This document shows positions 1 to 8,431 of a DNA stretch of 64,000 bases, in pieces. Within the stretch, counting starts at the first letter, position 1, and every line of letters starts with the position of its first letter. A model generated the notes under the pieces. The model searched no databases. It was not told where the DNA came from and was given only the letters and a program-made list of their open reading frames with translations. The translations under genes were made by a program, and so were the position numbers. Source of the DNA: Prochlorococcus sp. AG-409-J16 (GTDB lineage Bacteria; Cyanobacteriota; Cyanobacteriia; PCC-6307; Cyanobiaceae); NCBI GenBank assembly GCA_003215655.1, contig QCKB01000005.1, positions 62,001 to 126,000 on the forward strand, given 5' to 3'.

Positions 1-18
1 GGCTGGGTAGGTAGCAGA

Positions 19-167
19 ATGAGTCAAAGTAAAAATCAATTTTGGGCTTTATTCGTTCCACGCTCTTGCCTGCTTTGATTATTGCCATGTTTGGATTGGC
101 TTTGGTCGCAGTTACAGCTCGTATCTGGTTACCTGGTGACATGGTTGCGCCAGCTCCTATCAACTGA
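19..167 (+). pseudogene. Small single-span membrane protein gene, apparently frameshifted
   Basis: From the ATG at 19 the reading starts MSQSKNQFWALF and then stops early at 76-78. Another frame, open from about 33 to the TGA at 165-167, reads RSTLLPALIIAMFGL, followed by a hydrophobic stretch and WLPGDMVAPAPIN. One missing C near position 54 would join the two into one protein of about 48 residues with a single membrane span. Alternatives are a TTG start at 42, giving an intact protein of about 41 residues, or a sequencing error. The family is not recognised. It lies just upstream of the HEAT-repeat gene on the same strand. Confidence 0.4.
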
Positions 168-201
168 TAAGAGCTTTATAAATGCAGTTAAGCTTTTTTG
201 A

Positions 202-1011
202 ATGAAAGATTCATCAGGAAAATCAGCTGACCCCGGAATGGCCAATTTGGCTATTGATCCTGATGTATTAGCTCGTGAACTTGCCGCTGAACTGTTAGGC
301 GACCCTTTAGATGAAATCGATGCCGCTACTTTGGATAATGACGATTTATCTGTAACTCGACAATGCGACTCTGGTTTGGTTTGGCTTCAGAAAGGATATG
401 AAGAGAGACTTCAAGGCCTAAGAGTGTTTTGTGAGCATAGAGATATTCGCGCTATTCCACTGCTCTTGCCTTTATTAAATGAGCCCTGCCCTGTAATACG
501 TATGAGTGCCGTCTATGCGCTTGGCAGGAATCCCCATGCTCCTGCTGTGGAGGCACTTCTTCAATTGCTACAAGAAGACAGCAATGCTTATGTAAGGAAG
601 GCCGCTGCATGGACCCTTGGTAATTATCCAGGCGCTCCTGTTTTAAAACCACTCATTCATGCTCTTCAAAATGATGTAGCTGCGGTACGTATATGGGCAT
701 CAGGCTCTTTGGCTAAAGCAGGTGCAACATCAGTTGAAAAGGCCGATTATGCATCAACTGAGTTGCTTCTAAGCTTGCAGATTGATAGCGAGCCAGTAGT
801 AAGAAGCAACTGTATATGGGCTCTTGGTCGTTTGTACGACATTTTGCCTGAGGCTAGGAAACAAGAATTGGTAGATGCTTTTGTAAATGTTTTGATTCAA
901 GATGATGAGGTTTCAGTTAGGGATGAAGCCAGAAGTGCTCTTGAAACCTTGGAGAACCCTAGTGTTGGCAAGAGGTTGCAGGCATTAGTGGATGAAGGGA
1001 CCTTGATTTGA
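202..1011 (+). CDS. HEAT-repeat protein (CpcE/NblB-like solenoid)
   Basis: This 269-residue protein is built from helical repeats. Units such as VIRMSAVYALGR, YVRKAAAWTLGN, AVRIWASGSLAK and VVRSNCIWALGR recur about every 30 residues between residues 90 and 255, the hallmark of PBS-lyase/HEAT repeats. Known relatives include bilin lyase subunits and NblB-like chlorophyll or bilin handling proteins. The sequence alone does not show a catalytic role. The first 60 residues are acidic and precede the repeats. It stands just before the DUF2997-Ycf35-ferredoxin group, so a scaffold role in pigment or cofactor metabolism is possible but is an inference. Confidence 0.8.
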   Translation: MKDSSGKSADPGMANLAIDPDVLARELAAELLGDPLDEIDAATLDNDDLSVTRQCDSGLVWLQKGYEERLQGLRVFCEHRDIRAIPLLLPLLNEPCPVIRMSAVYALGRNPHAPAVEALLQLLQEDSNAYVRKAAAWTLGNYPGAPVLKPLIHALQNDVAAVRIWASGSLAKAGATSVEKADYASTELLLSLQIDSEPVVRSNCIWALGRLYDILPEARKQELVDAFVNVLIQDDEVSVRDEARSALETLENPSVGKRLQALVDEGTLI

Positions 1012-1100
1012 ATTATTGATTTGAAACATATCCTTGTAACAATATTCTCAATTTTTGGACAAGCTTTTCCTATAACATCTTGGAGTTTAAAAAAACTTGT

Positions 1101-1304
1101 ATGCCTCAACGCACTTTGAGATTCAAGATTCGACAAGATGGTCGGGTTGAAGAGTGTGTTGAAGGTGCAGTTGGTGCTTCATGTCATCAGCTCACTGAGA
1201 GCATAGAGAAAGCCTTGGGAGCCGTGGAGGTAAGCAAGCAAACTGCAGATGCTTATCTTCGTACCCAAGATCAGTCTCAGGTCATTCCTGCACAAATCCA
1301 CTGA
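1101..1304 (+). CDS. DUF2997 family small protein
   Basis: This 67-residue protein begins MPQRTLRFKIRQDGRVEE, the usual opening of DUF2997 proteins, so the ATG at 1101 is preferred over the upstream in-frame ATG at 1080. The middle carries a conserved C-H pair (ASCHQLTESIEKALG). Its stop overlaps the next start as TGATG, so it is translationally coupled to the Ycf35 gene, the usual partner of this family in cyanobacteria. The biochemical function is unknown. Confidence 0.8.
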   Translation: MPQRTLRFKIRQDGRVEECVEGAVGASCHQLTESIEKALGAVEVSKQTADAYLRTQDQSQVIPAQIH

Positions 1305-1696
1305 TGTCTCATTTCAGCACCGTTAAGACCGAGCTGCGTAAGCGAGAGCCCTTGCTTCAAGCTCTTCATGATCTTGGGTACCTTCCTCAAGAGGGTAAGC
1401 ATTTGGTTAGGGGATATAGGGGCCAGACTGTTCAAGCTGATCTTGCAATCTCAATGTCAAAAGGGGGAGATATTGGCTTTCGCTGGAATTCATCCACCGA
1501 GGCTTATGAACTTGTTGCGGATTTAGATCTTTGGCGAGAATCAGTCCCTGTAGAGCGTTTCTTGTCTCAATTGACCCAGCGATATGCTCTAAATACAGTT
1601 CTTAGTGCAAGTGCTCAAGAAGGGTTTGAGTTGGCTGAGCAAAAAAGCAATATAGATGGCTCTATTGAATTAGTGGTTACTCGTTGGGATCCTTGA
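1304..1696 (+). CDS. ycf35: Ycf35 (DUF1257) protein
   Basis: This 130-residue protein matches the plastid and cyanobacterial Ycf35/DUF1257 family: the MSHFSTVKTELRKREPLLQAL start, a central GYRGQTVQADLAI segment, and a C-terminal VVTRWD ending. The family is conserved in oxygenic phototrophs but has no firmly assigned function. It is coupled by a TGATG overlap to the DUF2997 gene and followed after 9 bases by a ferredoxin gene, which suggests one operon and a redox-linked role. That role is inferred from context only. Confidence 0.85.
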   Translation: MSHFSTVKTELRKREPLLQALHDLGYLPQEGKHLVRGYRGQTVQADLAISMSKGGDIGFRWNSSTEAYELVADLDLWRESVPVERFLSQLTQRYALNTVLSASAQEGFELAEQKSNIDGSIELVVTRWDP

Positions 1697-1705
1697 ATTA
1701 GTCCA

Positions 1706-2092
1706 TTGACTTTTGATCCTTCATCAGCATTTCGGGCTGAAGTTCAGGATGACTTTGGTCCAACAGGAAGGGAACCTTGTCTTGGGGGGCAACTTAGAGA
1801 TAAAGCTGTATGGGTTGATGAGTCTGCTTGTATTGGTTGTAGATATTGTGCAAATGTTGCGACAAATACTTTTGTTTTGGAACAATATTTGGGCCGATCA
1901 AGAGCAATTCGTCAAGATGGAGACTCGGCTGAGGTTATTCAGGAAGCTATAGACACTTGTCCAGTTGATTGCATTCATTGGGTTGGGTTTGAAGAGCTTG
2001 ATGAGCTGAGATCGCAACTAGAAGAGCTTGACTTGCAACCTCTTGGAAAACTGCCAAAAATATCTAAACGAATGAAGCCAAGAAATAAATAA
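1706..2092 (+). CDS. 4Fe-4S ferredoxin of the ycf35 cluster
   Basis: This 128-residue protein has one CxxCxxC set (CIGCRYC, about residues 42-48) and a distal CPVDC, enough ligands for a single [4Fe-4S] cluster. The segment between them (TNTFVLEQYLGRSRAIRQ) and the following CIHWV fit the cyanobacterial and plastid monocluster ferredoxins. It starts at a TTG, 9 bases after the ycf35 stop. The C-terminal 35 residues are a charged tail. It probably delivers electrons to a partner encoded nearby, perhaps the next gene, but no partner can be proven from the sequence. Confidence 0.82.
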   Translation: MTFDPSSAFRAEVQDDFGPTGREPCLGGQLRDKAVWVDESACIGCRYCANVATNTFVLEQYLGRSRAIRQDGDSAEVIQEAIDTCPVDCIHWVGFEELDELRSQLEELDLQPLGKLPKISKRMKPRNK

Positions 2093-2106
2093 ATTACTGA
2101 GATTTC

Positions 2107-3312
2107 GTGGGTAATTTTCTCCCGACTAGGCGCTTTGGTCGTACAGGATTAGAGATTCCTGTCCTGTCCTTGGGGGGAATGCGTTTTCAACAAAGTTGGA
2201 ATGAACTTGACGAGGGAGATATTGATTCATTGGGGCAGAATCAATTGGAGTCAATAATCCAATTAGCAGTTAAAAAGGGCCTTCACCATGTTGAGACGGC
2301 AAGGCATTATGGAAGCTCAGAGCTTCAATTGGGTCATGCTATTCAGCAAGTCCCTGATAAACAGAGGATCTTGCAGACAAAGATTCCTCCAAGGGAAGAT
2401 CCAAATCAATTTGAGAGAGAACTCCAACTCAGTTTCGAGAGACTTCAAATTGATCGATTGGATTTACTAGCAATTCATGGGATAAATCTTCCGGAGCACT
2501 TGGAGCAAACTTTGCGTCCTGGAGGCTGTCTTGAGGTTGTACGACGTTGGCAGTCTGATGGCCGTATAGGCAATGTTGGATTCTCGACGCATGGACAACC
2601 TGAATTAATTGTGCAGGCGATAGAAACCGATGTTTTTGATTATGTAAATCTACATTGGTATTTCATATACCAGGACAATGAAGTTGCTTTGAATGCTGCC
2701 TCAAAATTTGACCTTGGTGTTTTTATTATTAGTCCTACTGATAAGGGCGGGCATTTACATACCCCATCTGCAGAACTGATTAGGCTTTGTTCTCCTCTGC
2801 ATCCAATTGTTTTCAACGACCTTTTTTGCCTCAATGATCGAAGAGTTCATACGATTAGTGTGGGGGCATCAAGTTCAAGTGATTTAGAAATGCATATTGA
2901 GGCTGTGCGTTTACTCAATAGTTCTTCTGATTTGATTTCTCAAGTTCAAGGGAAATTGAATGATGCAGCAAAAAAAGCGCTAGGAGAGGCTTGGTTGACA
3001 AGTTGGAAAATAGGGTTGCCTACTTGGGAGGAGGCACCTGGCCACATGAATATTCCAATATTGCTTTGGCTACATAATTTAGTCGAAGCATGGGGAATGG
3101 AAGATTATGCAAGGGCGCGATATGGCTTGCTTGGGAATGGTAGTCATTGGTTCCCTGGTGCCAATGCAGATCAACTTGATTATGAAATAAGTGAAGATAC
3201 CCTTCGGGATGCTTTAGCAAGTAGCCCTTGGTGTAATGAGATACCTGACTTATTGAGGAGCTTGAGGAATCAATTAGGAGGTAATGCTCAAAAGCGGCTT
3301 TCAAGTTCTTGA
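2107..3312 (+). CDS. Aldo/keto reductase family oxidoreductase
   Basis: This 401-residue protein has an N-terminal TIM-barrel aldo/keto reductase pattern: RRFGRTGLEIPVLSLGG near residue 7, then VETARHYGSSELQLG with the catalytic Tyr, a Lys in ILQTKI, and a His in LLAIHGI. The usual Asp of the tetrad is Glu here (VETA). The 100-residue C-terminal extension is longer than in plain AKRs and ends with LRSLRNQLGG, as in AKRs paired with ferredoxins. The start is GTG, 14 bases after the ferredoxin stop, so both are likely in one transcript. The substrate is unknown. Confidence 0.8.
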   Translation: MGNFLPTRRFGRTGLEIPVLSLGGMRFQQSWNELDEGDIDSLGQNQLESIIQLAVKKGLHHVETARHYGSSELQLGHAIQQVPDKQRILQTKIPPREDPNQFERELQLSFERLQIDRLDLLAIHGINLPEHLEQTLRPGGCLEVVRRWQSDGRIGNVGFSTHGQPELIVQAIETDVFDYVNLHWYFIYQDNEVALNAASKFDLGVFIISPTDKGGHLHTPSAELIRLCSPLHPIVFNDLFCLNDRRVHTISVGASSSSDLEMHIEAVRLLNSSSDLISQVQGKLNDAAKKALGEAWLTSWKIGLPTWEEAPGHMNIPILLWLHNLVEAWGMEDYARARYGLLGNGSHWFPGANADQLDYEISEDTLRDALASSPWCNEIPDLLRSLRNQLGGNAQKRLSSS

Positions 3313-3314
3313 GT

Positions 3315-4052
3315 TTAAAGAGGAAATTTAGAAGGTATTCCGGTCCGTCTTGGATATGTCTTCGGACATTCTCCAGAAACTTTTATTCGTAATAAATGGC
3401 GCTCTCCTCGATCAGCTGGAAGAGTACGGTGCATTACTTTGCTTAAATTGGCTTTCAATGGGTCAAGAGCTCTTAGAAGGTTCGCCTCGTCTGTGACGTC
3501 CCATTTGCCTAGGTATAGGAGCGCTTCACCTTTTCTATTAATTAGAGGGACTAGGTATTCAGCTAAAACAGGTGCCTTGGCGACAGCTCGAGCCATTGCG
3601 AAATCAAATTTTCCTCTAAAAGATGGGTTCTGTCCAATTGACTCGGCTCGCTCTGTTCGAACAGTGACTCGTGAGCTCAGACCTATGTTGTTAGCGATTT
3701 CTCTCAAAGCATGTGTTTTCTTTCTAACTGAATCGATCAGCGTTACATCAGCACCTGGTAGTGCTATCGCAACTGCAATTCCAGGGAATCCACATCCACT
3801 TCCAATGTCGATGCATTTCCTGGTTTTGAGAGGACTCTTTAATTCATTATTGAGTGGCCATAGACAATCAAATACTTGGGCGATCCAATAGTCTTCTCCA
3901 TTCGTTAGGCGCGTTAGATTGAATTTCTGGTTCCAGCTCACAAGAGACCTTTGAAGGCATGTCATCTGTTCTAGTTGTTCAGCCGAAGGTTCCCATTGCA
4001 GTTGTTCCCATAAAGCCTTGCAAGGATTATTAAAGTAGTCCTGGTTGGACAT
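3315..4052 (-). CDS. rsmG: 16S rRNA (guanine-N7)-methyltransferase RsmG (GidB)
   Basis: This 245-residue protein has the RsmG signature: FNLTRLTNGEDYWIAQVFD early on, then the SAM-binding loop IDIGSGCGFPGIAVAI, and RAVAKAPVLAEY. The family uses S-adenosylmethionine to methylate G527 of 16S rRNA, and its loss gives low-level streptomycin resistance in other bacteria. The C-terminus is typical (GERHLLRIKV). It converges on the aldo/keto reductase gene with only two bases between the stops. No terminator is visible in so short a gap. Confidence 0.93.
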   Translation of the reverse strand: MSNQDYFNNPCKALWEQLQWEPSAEQLEQMTCLQRSLVSWNQKFNLTRLTNGEDYWIAQVFDCLWPLNNELKSPLKTRKCIDIGSGCGFPGIAVAIALPGADVTLIDSVRKKTHALREIANNIGLSSRVTVRTERAESIGQNPSFRGKFDFAMARAVAKAPVLAEYLVPLINRKGEALLYLGKWDVTDEANLLRALDPLKANLSKVMHRTLPADRGERHLLRIKVSGECPKTYPRRTGIPSKFPL

Positions 4053-4137
4053 AATTACGAATGTTGTCTCTATAGAATGACTATGAGGGCTAGCAAGATG
4101 CAGGCTTAAAAGAGCTTGCTTACTTTTTCTAAATAGT

Positions 4138-4680
4138 GTGAAAAGTGAACAAAGCTATTACGAGCTGCTAGGGGTGTCTAGGCTCGCCGATTCCTCTGCC
4201 CTTCATAAGGCCTTTCGACAAAAGAGCAAGACACTTCATCCTGATACAACGAATCTTCCACCAGATGAGGCTTCTCGGAAATTTCGTTTGTTATGTGAAG
4301 CTTACGAACTCCTTGCTGACCCAAAGAGGCGTTATGAGTATGACTTGCTTCTTCGGAAAGTAGCTTCTTTTGAATCAAATCTAACCTCATCATCTTTTGG
4401 AAAGAATGCAGGAGTGAAATCTAAGCCTTTAGCAGCAGGTGAGCTTCGAGCTCTTTCTGGTGGGGAATGGTTTTCGTTATTACTACTAGGGGTATCTCTT
4501 GTATTTTGTTTGATCCTTGGATTAGGTCTTGCAATGTTTAATGGTCGGGACTGGCAAGTTAGTCCAAGTTGGTTAACTCGTGATCAGAATCATGAGATGA
4601 TTCATTTATCACATGGAAGCAATGTTGAAGTTGCCCCCGGAAGAGACTCCATTAAACCAACACTCACTAGTTTCTCTTGA
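4138..4680 (+). CDS. Membrane-anchored J-domain protein
   Basis: This 180-residue protein starts at GTG. Residues 6-72 form a J domain (YYELLGVSRLADSSALHKAFR) with the diagnostic HPD motif (LHPDTTNLP) needed to stimulate Hsp70 ATPase. A single hydrophobic span (WFSLLLLGVSLVFCLILGLGL) lies near residues 105-130, so it is probably a membrane-bound Hsp70 co-chaperone. No zinc-finger or substrate-binding domain of full DnaJ is present. It overlaps the following DUF3143 gene by about 68 bases, which indicates coupling. Confidence 0.85.
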   Translation: MKSEQSYYELLGVSRLADSSALHKAFRQKSKTLHPDTTNLPPDEASRKFRLLCEAYELLADPKRRYEYDLLLRKVASFESNLTSSSFGKNAGVKSKPLAAGELRALSGGEWFSLLLLGVSLVFCLILGLGLAMFNGRDWQVSPSWLTRDQNHEMIHLSHGSNVEVAPGRDSIKPTLTSFS

Positions 4681-4888
4681 AAATTGGTTGCATCAACTCG
4701 GTGCTGAACGCGATCTAGAGAACCCATGTGTATGGCGATGGTTTGCATCACAGTGGTCTGCTGAAATTCAAATAGAACGTGATGAATTAACAGTGGTTTG
4801 GAACAAGGGTGGAAAGCTCAGTCAGTGTGCGTTCCCCTATGGATTATCAAGAAGTGATGTTGAGAAGGCTATGGCTCAAGGCCCATGA
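4613..4888 (+). CDS. DUF3143 family protein
   Basis: This protein of 91 residues or slightly fewer matches the cyanobacterial DUF3143 family: LPPEETPLNQHSLVSLENWLHQLGA at the start, then PCVWRWFASQW and the C-terminal FPYGLSRSDVEKAM. It starts inside the J-domain gene in another frame. An in-frame ATG at 4622 is an alternative start. The function is unknown. The overlap suggests it is made together with the J-domain protein. Confidence 0.8.
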   Translation: MEAMLKLPPEETPLNQHSLVSLENWLHQLGAERDLENPCVWRWFASQWSAEIQIERDELTVVWNKGGKLSQCAFPYGLSRSDVEKAMAQGP

Positions 4889-4913
4889 AGATAGGAGCAC
4901 TTTTAATTGCTTT

Positions 4914-6200
4914 TTATAATTCATTCAATCCCGCTTGGATAGCTGTATAGCATTGTTCTAATTGAGAGTCATCTAGGCAGAGAGGGGGAAGGAGGTAAAT
5001 GACTTGTCCTAGAGGTCTCAAATAGACACCCTTTGAAATGGCTTTCGTTTTTACTGTTCGCCCCGCTGGGTTTAGATAACCTTCTTTTTTATCCACATTA
5101 ATGTCAAAGGCTGCGATGGTTCCTAACAACCTAGGCTTGGTTACTTTTGGATGTTTCCAGAGCTCTTCTAAGTGTCTTTTATGCCGATGTTCAAATTTGG
5201 TATATCTCTCTGGATATTTTTCAAGGAGGTCAAGACTTGCATTGGCTGCTGCGCAGCCAAGAGGGTTGGCCGTAAAACTATGGCCATGCCACAGGGTTAG
5301 TTTTGGATCTTCTCCAATGAATGCTTTATAAATCTCTTCCCGAGCCATTGTTACCCCCATTGGCAAGAATCCACCTGTAAGCCCTTTGGAAAGTGAAACA
5401 AGGTCAGGCTTGATCCCGGCGCGTTGATATGCAAAAAGAGACCCACTTCGTCCGAAGCCGGTAAGAACTTCGTCAGCAATTAATAGAGCATTTGATTGCC
5501 TAACAAGTTTTTCTACTGATTGGAGGAAACTTTCTCTCACCATTGCCATTCCACCTGCACCTTGGACCAGGGGTTCGATAATGACTACGGCAGTTGGGGT
5601 CTCCAGAAATTTTTCTAGTTGATTGAGAGATTCCTTTTCGCGAGCTTCAAATGTCTCGTCTCCCCACCAGGTGGCTGGCCATGAGACTCGCTTTACAGGA
5701 AAAAGTTTGTCTTCAAAAGGTGCATTAAAGAGGTTGCGTTCGCCTAGCGCCATTGCCCCAAAAGTGTCTCCGTGATACGCCCCTTCAAAAGCGATAACTT
5801 GACTCCTGGGTTCATTTTGGTTGTGCCACCATTGGCATGCAATTTTCAATGCAACCTCAACAGCAGTTGAGCCATTATCAGAAAAAAATAATCGTTGAAG
5901 CCCTGTTGCCTCGCTCAATCGATGGGCTAATTTCTTGGCTTGTGGGTGAGTGAAATCGGCAAAAATTACCTGTTCTAAACTCTTCGCTTGATTAGAGATC
6001 GCAGCTGAGATATAGGGATTAGCATGGCCATGAAGTGTTACCCACCAACTGCTTATTGCATCAATGAGTGGTGGCGAATTTTCAAGAATTAAAAGAGCCT
6101 TCTCCCCTGCAACAACATTTTCAGGAGAAGGTGCTGATGCGATTTGTGTAAAGGGAGGCCAGAGGTTGTCTCCCCAGCCGTTAGCAATTTTTGAGGACAT
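4914..6200 (-). CDS. bioA: Adenosylmethionine-8-amino-7-oxononanoate aminotransferase BioA
   Basis: This 428-residue class III PLP aminotransferase converts 8-amino-7-oxononanoate to 7,8-diaminononanoate with SAM as amino donor. Visible signatures are SSWWVTLHGHANPYI (substrate site), FEGAYHGDTFGAMALG, LIADEVLTGFGRSG and the Schiff-base lysine in SLSKGLTGGFLPMG. It is the last gene of the biotin operon, 112 bases after bioD; that gap is larger than the others and could hold a weak promoter. The length and all motifs are intact. Confidence 0.94.
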   Translation of the reverse strand: MSSKIANGWGDNLWPPFTQIASAPSPENVVAGEKALLILENSPPLIDAISSWWVTLHGHANPYISAAISNQAKSLEQVIFADFTHPQAKKLAHRLSEATGLQRLFFSDNGSTAVEVALKIACQWWHNQNEPRSQVIAFEGAYHGDTFGAMALGERNLFNAPFEDKLFPVKRVSWPATWWGDETFEAREKESLNQLEKFLETPTAVVIIEPLVQGAGGMAMVRESFLQSVEKLVRQSNALLIADEVLTGFGRSGSLFAYQRAGIKPDLVSLSKGLTGGFLPMGVTMAREEIYKAFIGEDPKLTLWHGHSFTANPLGCAAANASLDLLEKYPERYTKFEHRHKRHLEELWKHPKVTKPRLLGTIAAFDINVDKKEGYLNPAGRTVKTKAISKGVYLRPLGQVIYLLPPLCLDDSQLEQCYTAIQAGLNEL

Positions 6201-6312
6201 ATTCTTAGTTAGCTCTTTATCATCTTGTCATTTTGGTTTAACTGCCTGGCTTTTGATTCAAAGATGAGAGAACTTGAGCAATATTGAGTGCTTTGTTTGT
6301 TTATATTTGATT

Positions 6313-6963
6313 TCATTTTTGCAAAACGCTTTTTAGCTTGATTTCCAAGCTTTGTAATTGCCATTGTTCTGCTAATACATTCGCAGTTAATTTCTCTAAA
6401 GGAGGGAGCTGGGCGAGTATGGGTACGTCCCCAAATTCTTGCAGTGTTTTTGGGTTGTCAGGGTGGATTGGACCGTTGAGTATTAAACCTAGTAAAAGTA
6501 AATTTCGATTTTTTAGAGCTTCGATGCTTAGGAGAGTGTGATTCAGTGTCCCTAATCCGCTTCTTGCTACAAGAATTAAAGGCAGCCCCCATCGTCCGAG
6601 TTGATCAATCTGTAGCCAAGTTCTTGTGATAGGAACCATCAGTCCTCCAGCAGTCTCTATGACTAAGGGACCTGTGATATTTGGCACTACTAGCTCGTTT
6701 GGATCGATAAAAGCATTCTCTTTTTCGGCGGCCCAGTGCGGGGATACAGGAGCCTTGAATTTATATTTCTCTTGTAGACATCTTTCGGGTGGAAGATTGA
6801 GTAGCTGGGCGACTCTTGTTCGATCGCCACCTCCTTCTAGGCCACTTTGGATTGGTTTCCAATAAGTTGCTTGAAGTCCTTGTACTAAAAATGAGCTGAT
6901 AACTGTTTTTCCAACGTCTGTGTCAGTGCCACAGACGACTAGTTGAGGAGATGTAGCAATCAT
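6313..6963 (-). CDS. bioD: Dethiobiotin synthetase BioD
   Basis: This 216-residue ATP-dependent carboxylase closes the ureido ring of dethiobiotin. The P-loop reads GTDTDVGKT, and a conserved ETAGGLMVPI follows near residue 100. An upstream in-frame start at 6993 exists, but the ATG at 6963 forms a 4-base ATGA overlap with the bioC stop, the same coupling used by the other genes of this operon, and leaves a normal N-terminus (MIATSPQLVVCGTDTD). The C-terminal half is typical of the family. Confidence 0.92.
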   Translation of the reverse strand: MIATSPQLVVCGTDTDVGKTVISSFLVQGLQATYWKPIQSGLEGGGDRTRVAQLLNLPPERCLQEKYKFKAPVSPHWAAEKENAFIDPNELVVPNITGPLVIETAGGLMVPITRTWLQIDQLGRWGLPLILVARSGLGTLNHTLLSIEALKNRNLLLLGLILNGPIHPDNPKTLQEFGDVPILAQLPPLEKLTANVLAEQWQLQSLEIKLKSVLQK

Positions 6964-7718
6964 CGTTGGATCATGAGTAATTGTATTGACCAAGTAAGTT
7001 CGGCGAGTCCATTCTTCCGAGATCTAGGCCAGGCTTTCTGCAGATTTCTCCAGTAAGTGATACCCATAGCAGGTTTTGGGCTTGTATGGGCTCCAATATC
7101 TCTCATAGGCTTTAAAAGAGATATCACTTCATTACTTGCTTGGGTGATTTGTTCTAGCTGTTGATATTCAATACATTGTGTAGGAATTGCATCTAGCAAT
7201 TCTGACTTGGAGGGTAATGGGAAGGCATTGCAAGTAACGCCAGCTATTCGTGCAGCATTGTGCCATTGGGGGAAACTACCTTTAATTGGAACAGCTATAG
7301 CAAGCCAGCCTCCGGGGGCTAAAGCCATAAACCATTCTTCAAGCCTTTGCTTGGGATTGTTCAACCAATGAAGAGCAAAGCTCGAAGCAAGCAAAGACGG
7401 TTTATTGGGCCATTGGGGTAGGCCAACGTTTAAATCCCAAACTTGAGATTGACTGGAATGGCGACGTTGATTGAGCATTGCATTACTACCATCTAGTCGT
7501 AGTACCTGTTGATTCGGATAGAAGGCTTCAATTGCATCTGCTAAGAGCCCAGTTCCTGCACCAAGATCAACCCACATGCCATTAGGAATATTCGTATCTC
7601 TACATTGCTTGGCTAATTTCCATGCCATGGTTCTTTGAAGACTGGCATGTTGCTTATAGGTGCTCGCAGCTTCTTCAAAGTTTAATAGCACAAGATTCTC
7701 ATTGCTTTCATTCTTCAT
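6960..7718 (-). CDS. bioC: Malonyl-ACP O-methyltransferase BioC
   Basis: This 252-residue SAM-dependent methyltransferase has motif I VDLGAGTGLLADAI, motif II LRLDGSNAML, and the BioC-like ASSFALHWLNNPKQRLEEW. BioC methylates the free carboxyl of malonyl-ACP so that fatty acid synthesis can build the pimeloyl chain. It overlaps bioK upstream and bioD downstream by ATGA. The operon position supports the assignment, because many class I methyltransferases look alike. Confidence 0.9.
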   Translation of the reverse strand: MKNESNENLVLLNFEEAASTYKQHASLQRTMAWKLAKQCRDTNIPNGMWVDLGAGTGLLADAIEAFYPNQQVLRLDGSNAMLNQRRHSSQSQVWDLNVGLPQWPNKPSLLASSFALHWLNNPKQRLEEWFMALAPGGWLAIAVPIKGSFPQWHNAARIAGVTCNAFPLPSKSELLDAIPTQCIEYQQLEQITQASNEVISLLKPMRDIGAHTSPKPAMGITYWRNLQKAWPRSRKNGLAELTWSIQLLMIQR

Positions 7719-8431
7719 TTATGCGGCTCCAACCATTTGAGAACTAGACCTATTAGCTCAGGGTCAGTAAGGACATGACCAGAAGCAGGTAATTTCAATT
7801 GTGATGGAGGTGTGCTGAGATGTTTTTGTAAATCGGCTAATAGAATTGCGCGAGTTTCAGGAACCACTATTTCGTCTTGCATCCCTTGAACCACAAGAAC
7901 TCTTGCTTTTGAAGGGAACCCTGTCGGAAGAGTTTTGATATTTTGAAGTAGTTCCAAGTCTTCTTTAAGCTTTGCTCTGCCTTTAATACTTATTCCATTA
8001 TTGAGTGGGCCTGAGGGCAGATTTATCAAAGAGATAGGCTTAGAAGCTTTCGTTAAGAAAGCTTCTAACATCCTCATTTCATTGTTTGTCCCGATATGTT
8101 TTTGCATTCCTATGAGCGCGTTTTTGAGAACTAAGCTTGAAGGCCCCCTAGGGATGAATTTGCTAAAGCTGCACAGCAAAATGATATCTGTTGCCATTTC
8201 AAGAGTGCTACTTTTCAAAAGGTGTGGCCCTAGAGAGTGGGCAATAATTGTTCTTCGCTCTTTCCCTTTGGGATTTGAAGCTCTTAGCCAATTTGGATTT
8301 TTCGGGACTCGCTTTCCATATCCTCGTTCTCCATTTTGCCATTGCCAACCACAGGTTTTAAATTCTTCTCTCCATATATTCCAGGTACTGCTATCTCCGC
8401 ACCAACCATGCATGGCGATGATTTGTTTCAT
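7715..8431 (-). CDS. bioK: Pimeloyl-ACP methyl ester esterase, BioK type
   Basis: This 238-residue alpha/beta hydrolase has the oxyanion segment MHGWCGDSSTW, a nucleophile elbow AHSLG (Ala in place of the first Gly), an acid in QGMQDEIV and a His in ASGHVLTDPE. Its place between bioF and bioC, with ATGA overlaps on both sides, is where the demethylating esterase is expected. Marine Synechococcus and Prochlorococcus are known to use the BioK family instead of BioH, so bioK is chosen. It would remove the methyl group installed by BioC. Confidence 0.85.
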   Translation of the reverse strand: MKQIIAMHGWCGDSSTWNIWREEFKTCGWQWQNGERGYGKRVPKNPNWLRASNPKGKERRTIIAHSLGPHLLKSSTLEMATDIILLCSFSKFIPRGPSSLVLKNALIGMQKHIGTNNEMRMLEAFLTKASKPISLINLPSGPLNNGISIKGRAKLKEDLELLQNIKTLPTGFPSKARVLVVQGMQDEIVVPETRAILLADLQKHLSTPPSQLKLPASGHVLTDPELIGLVLKWLEPHK

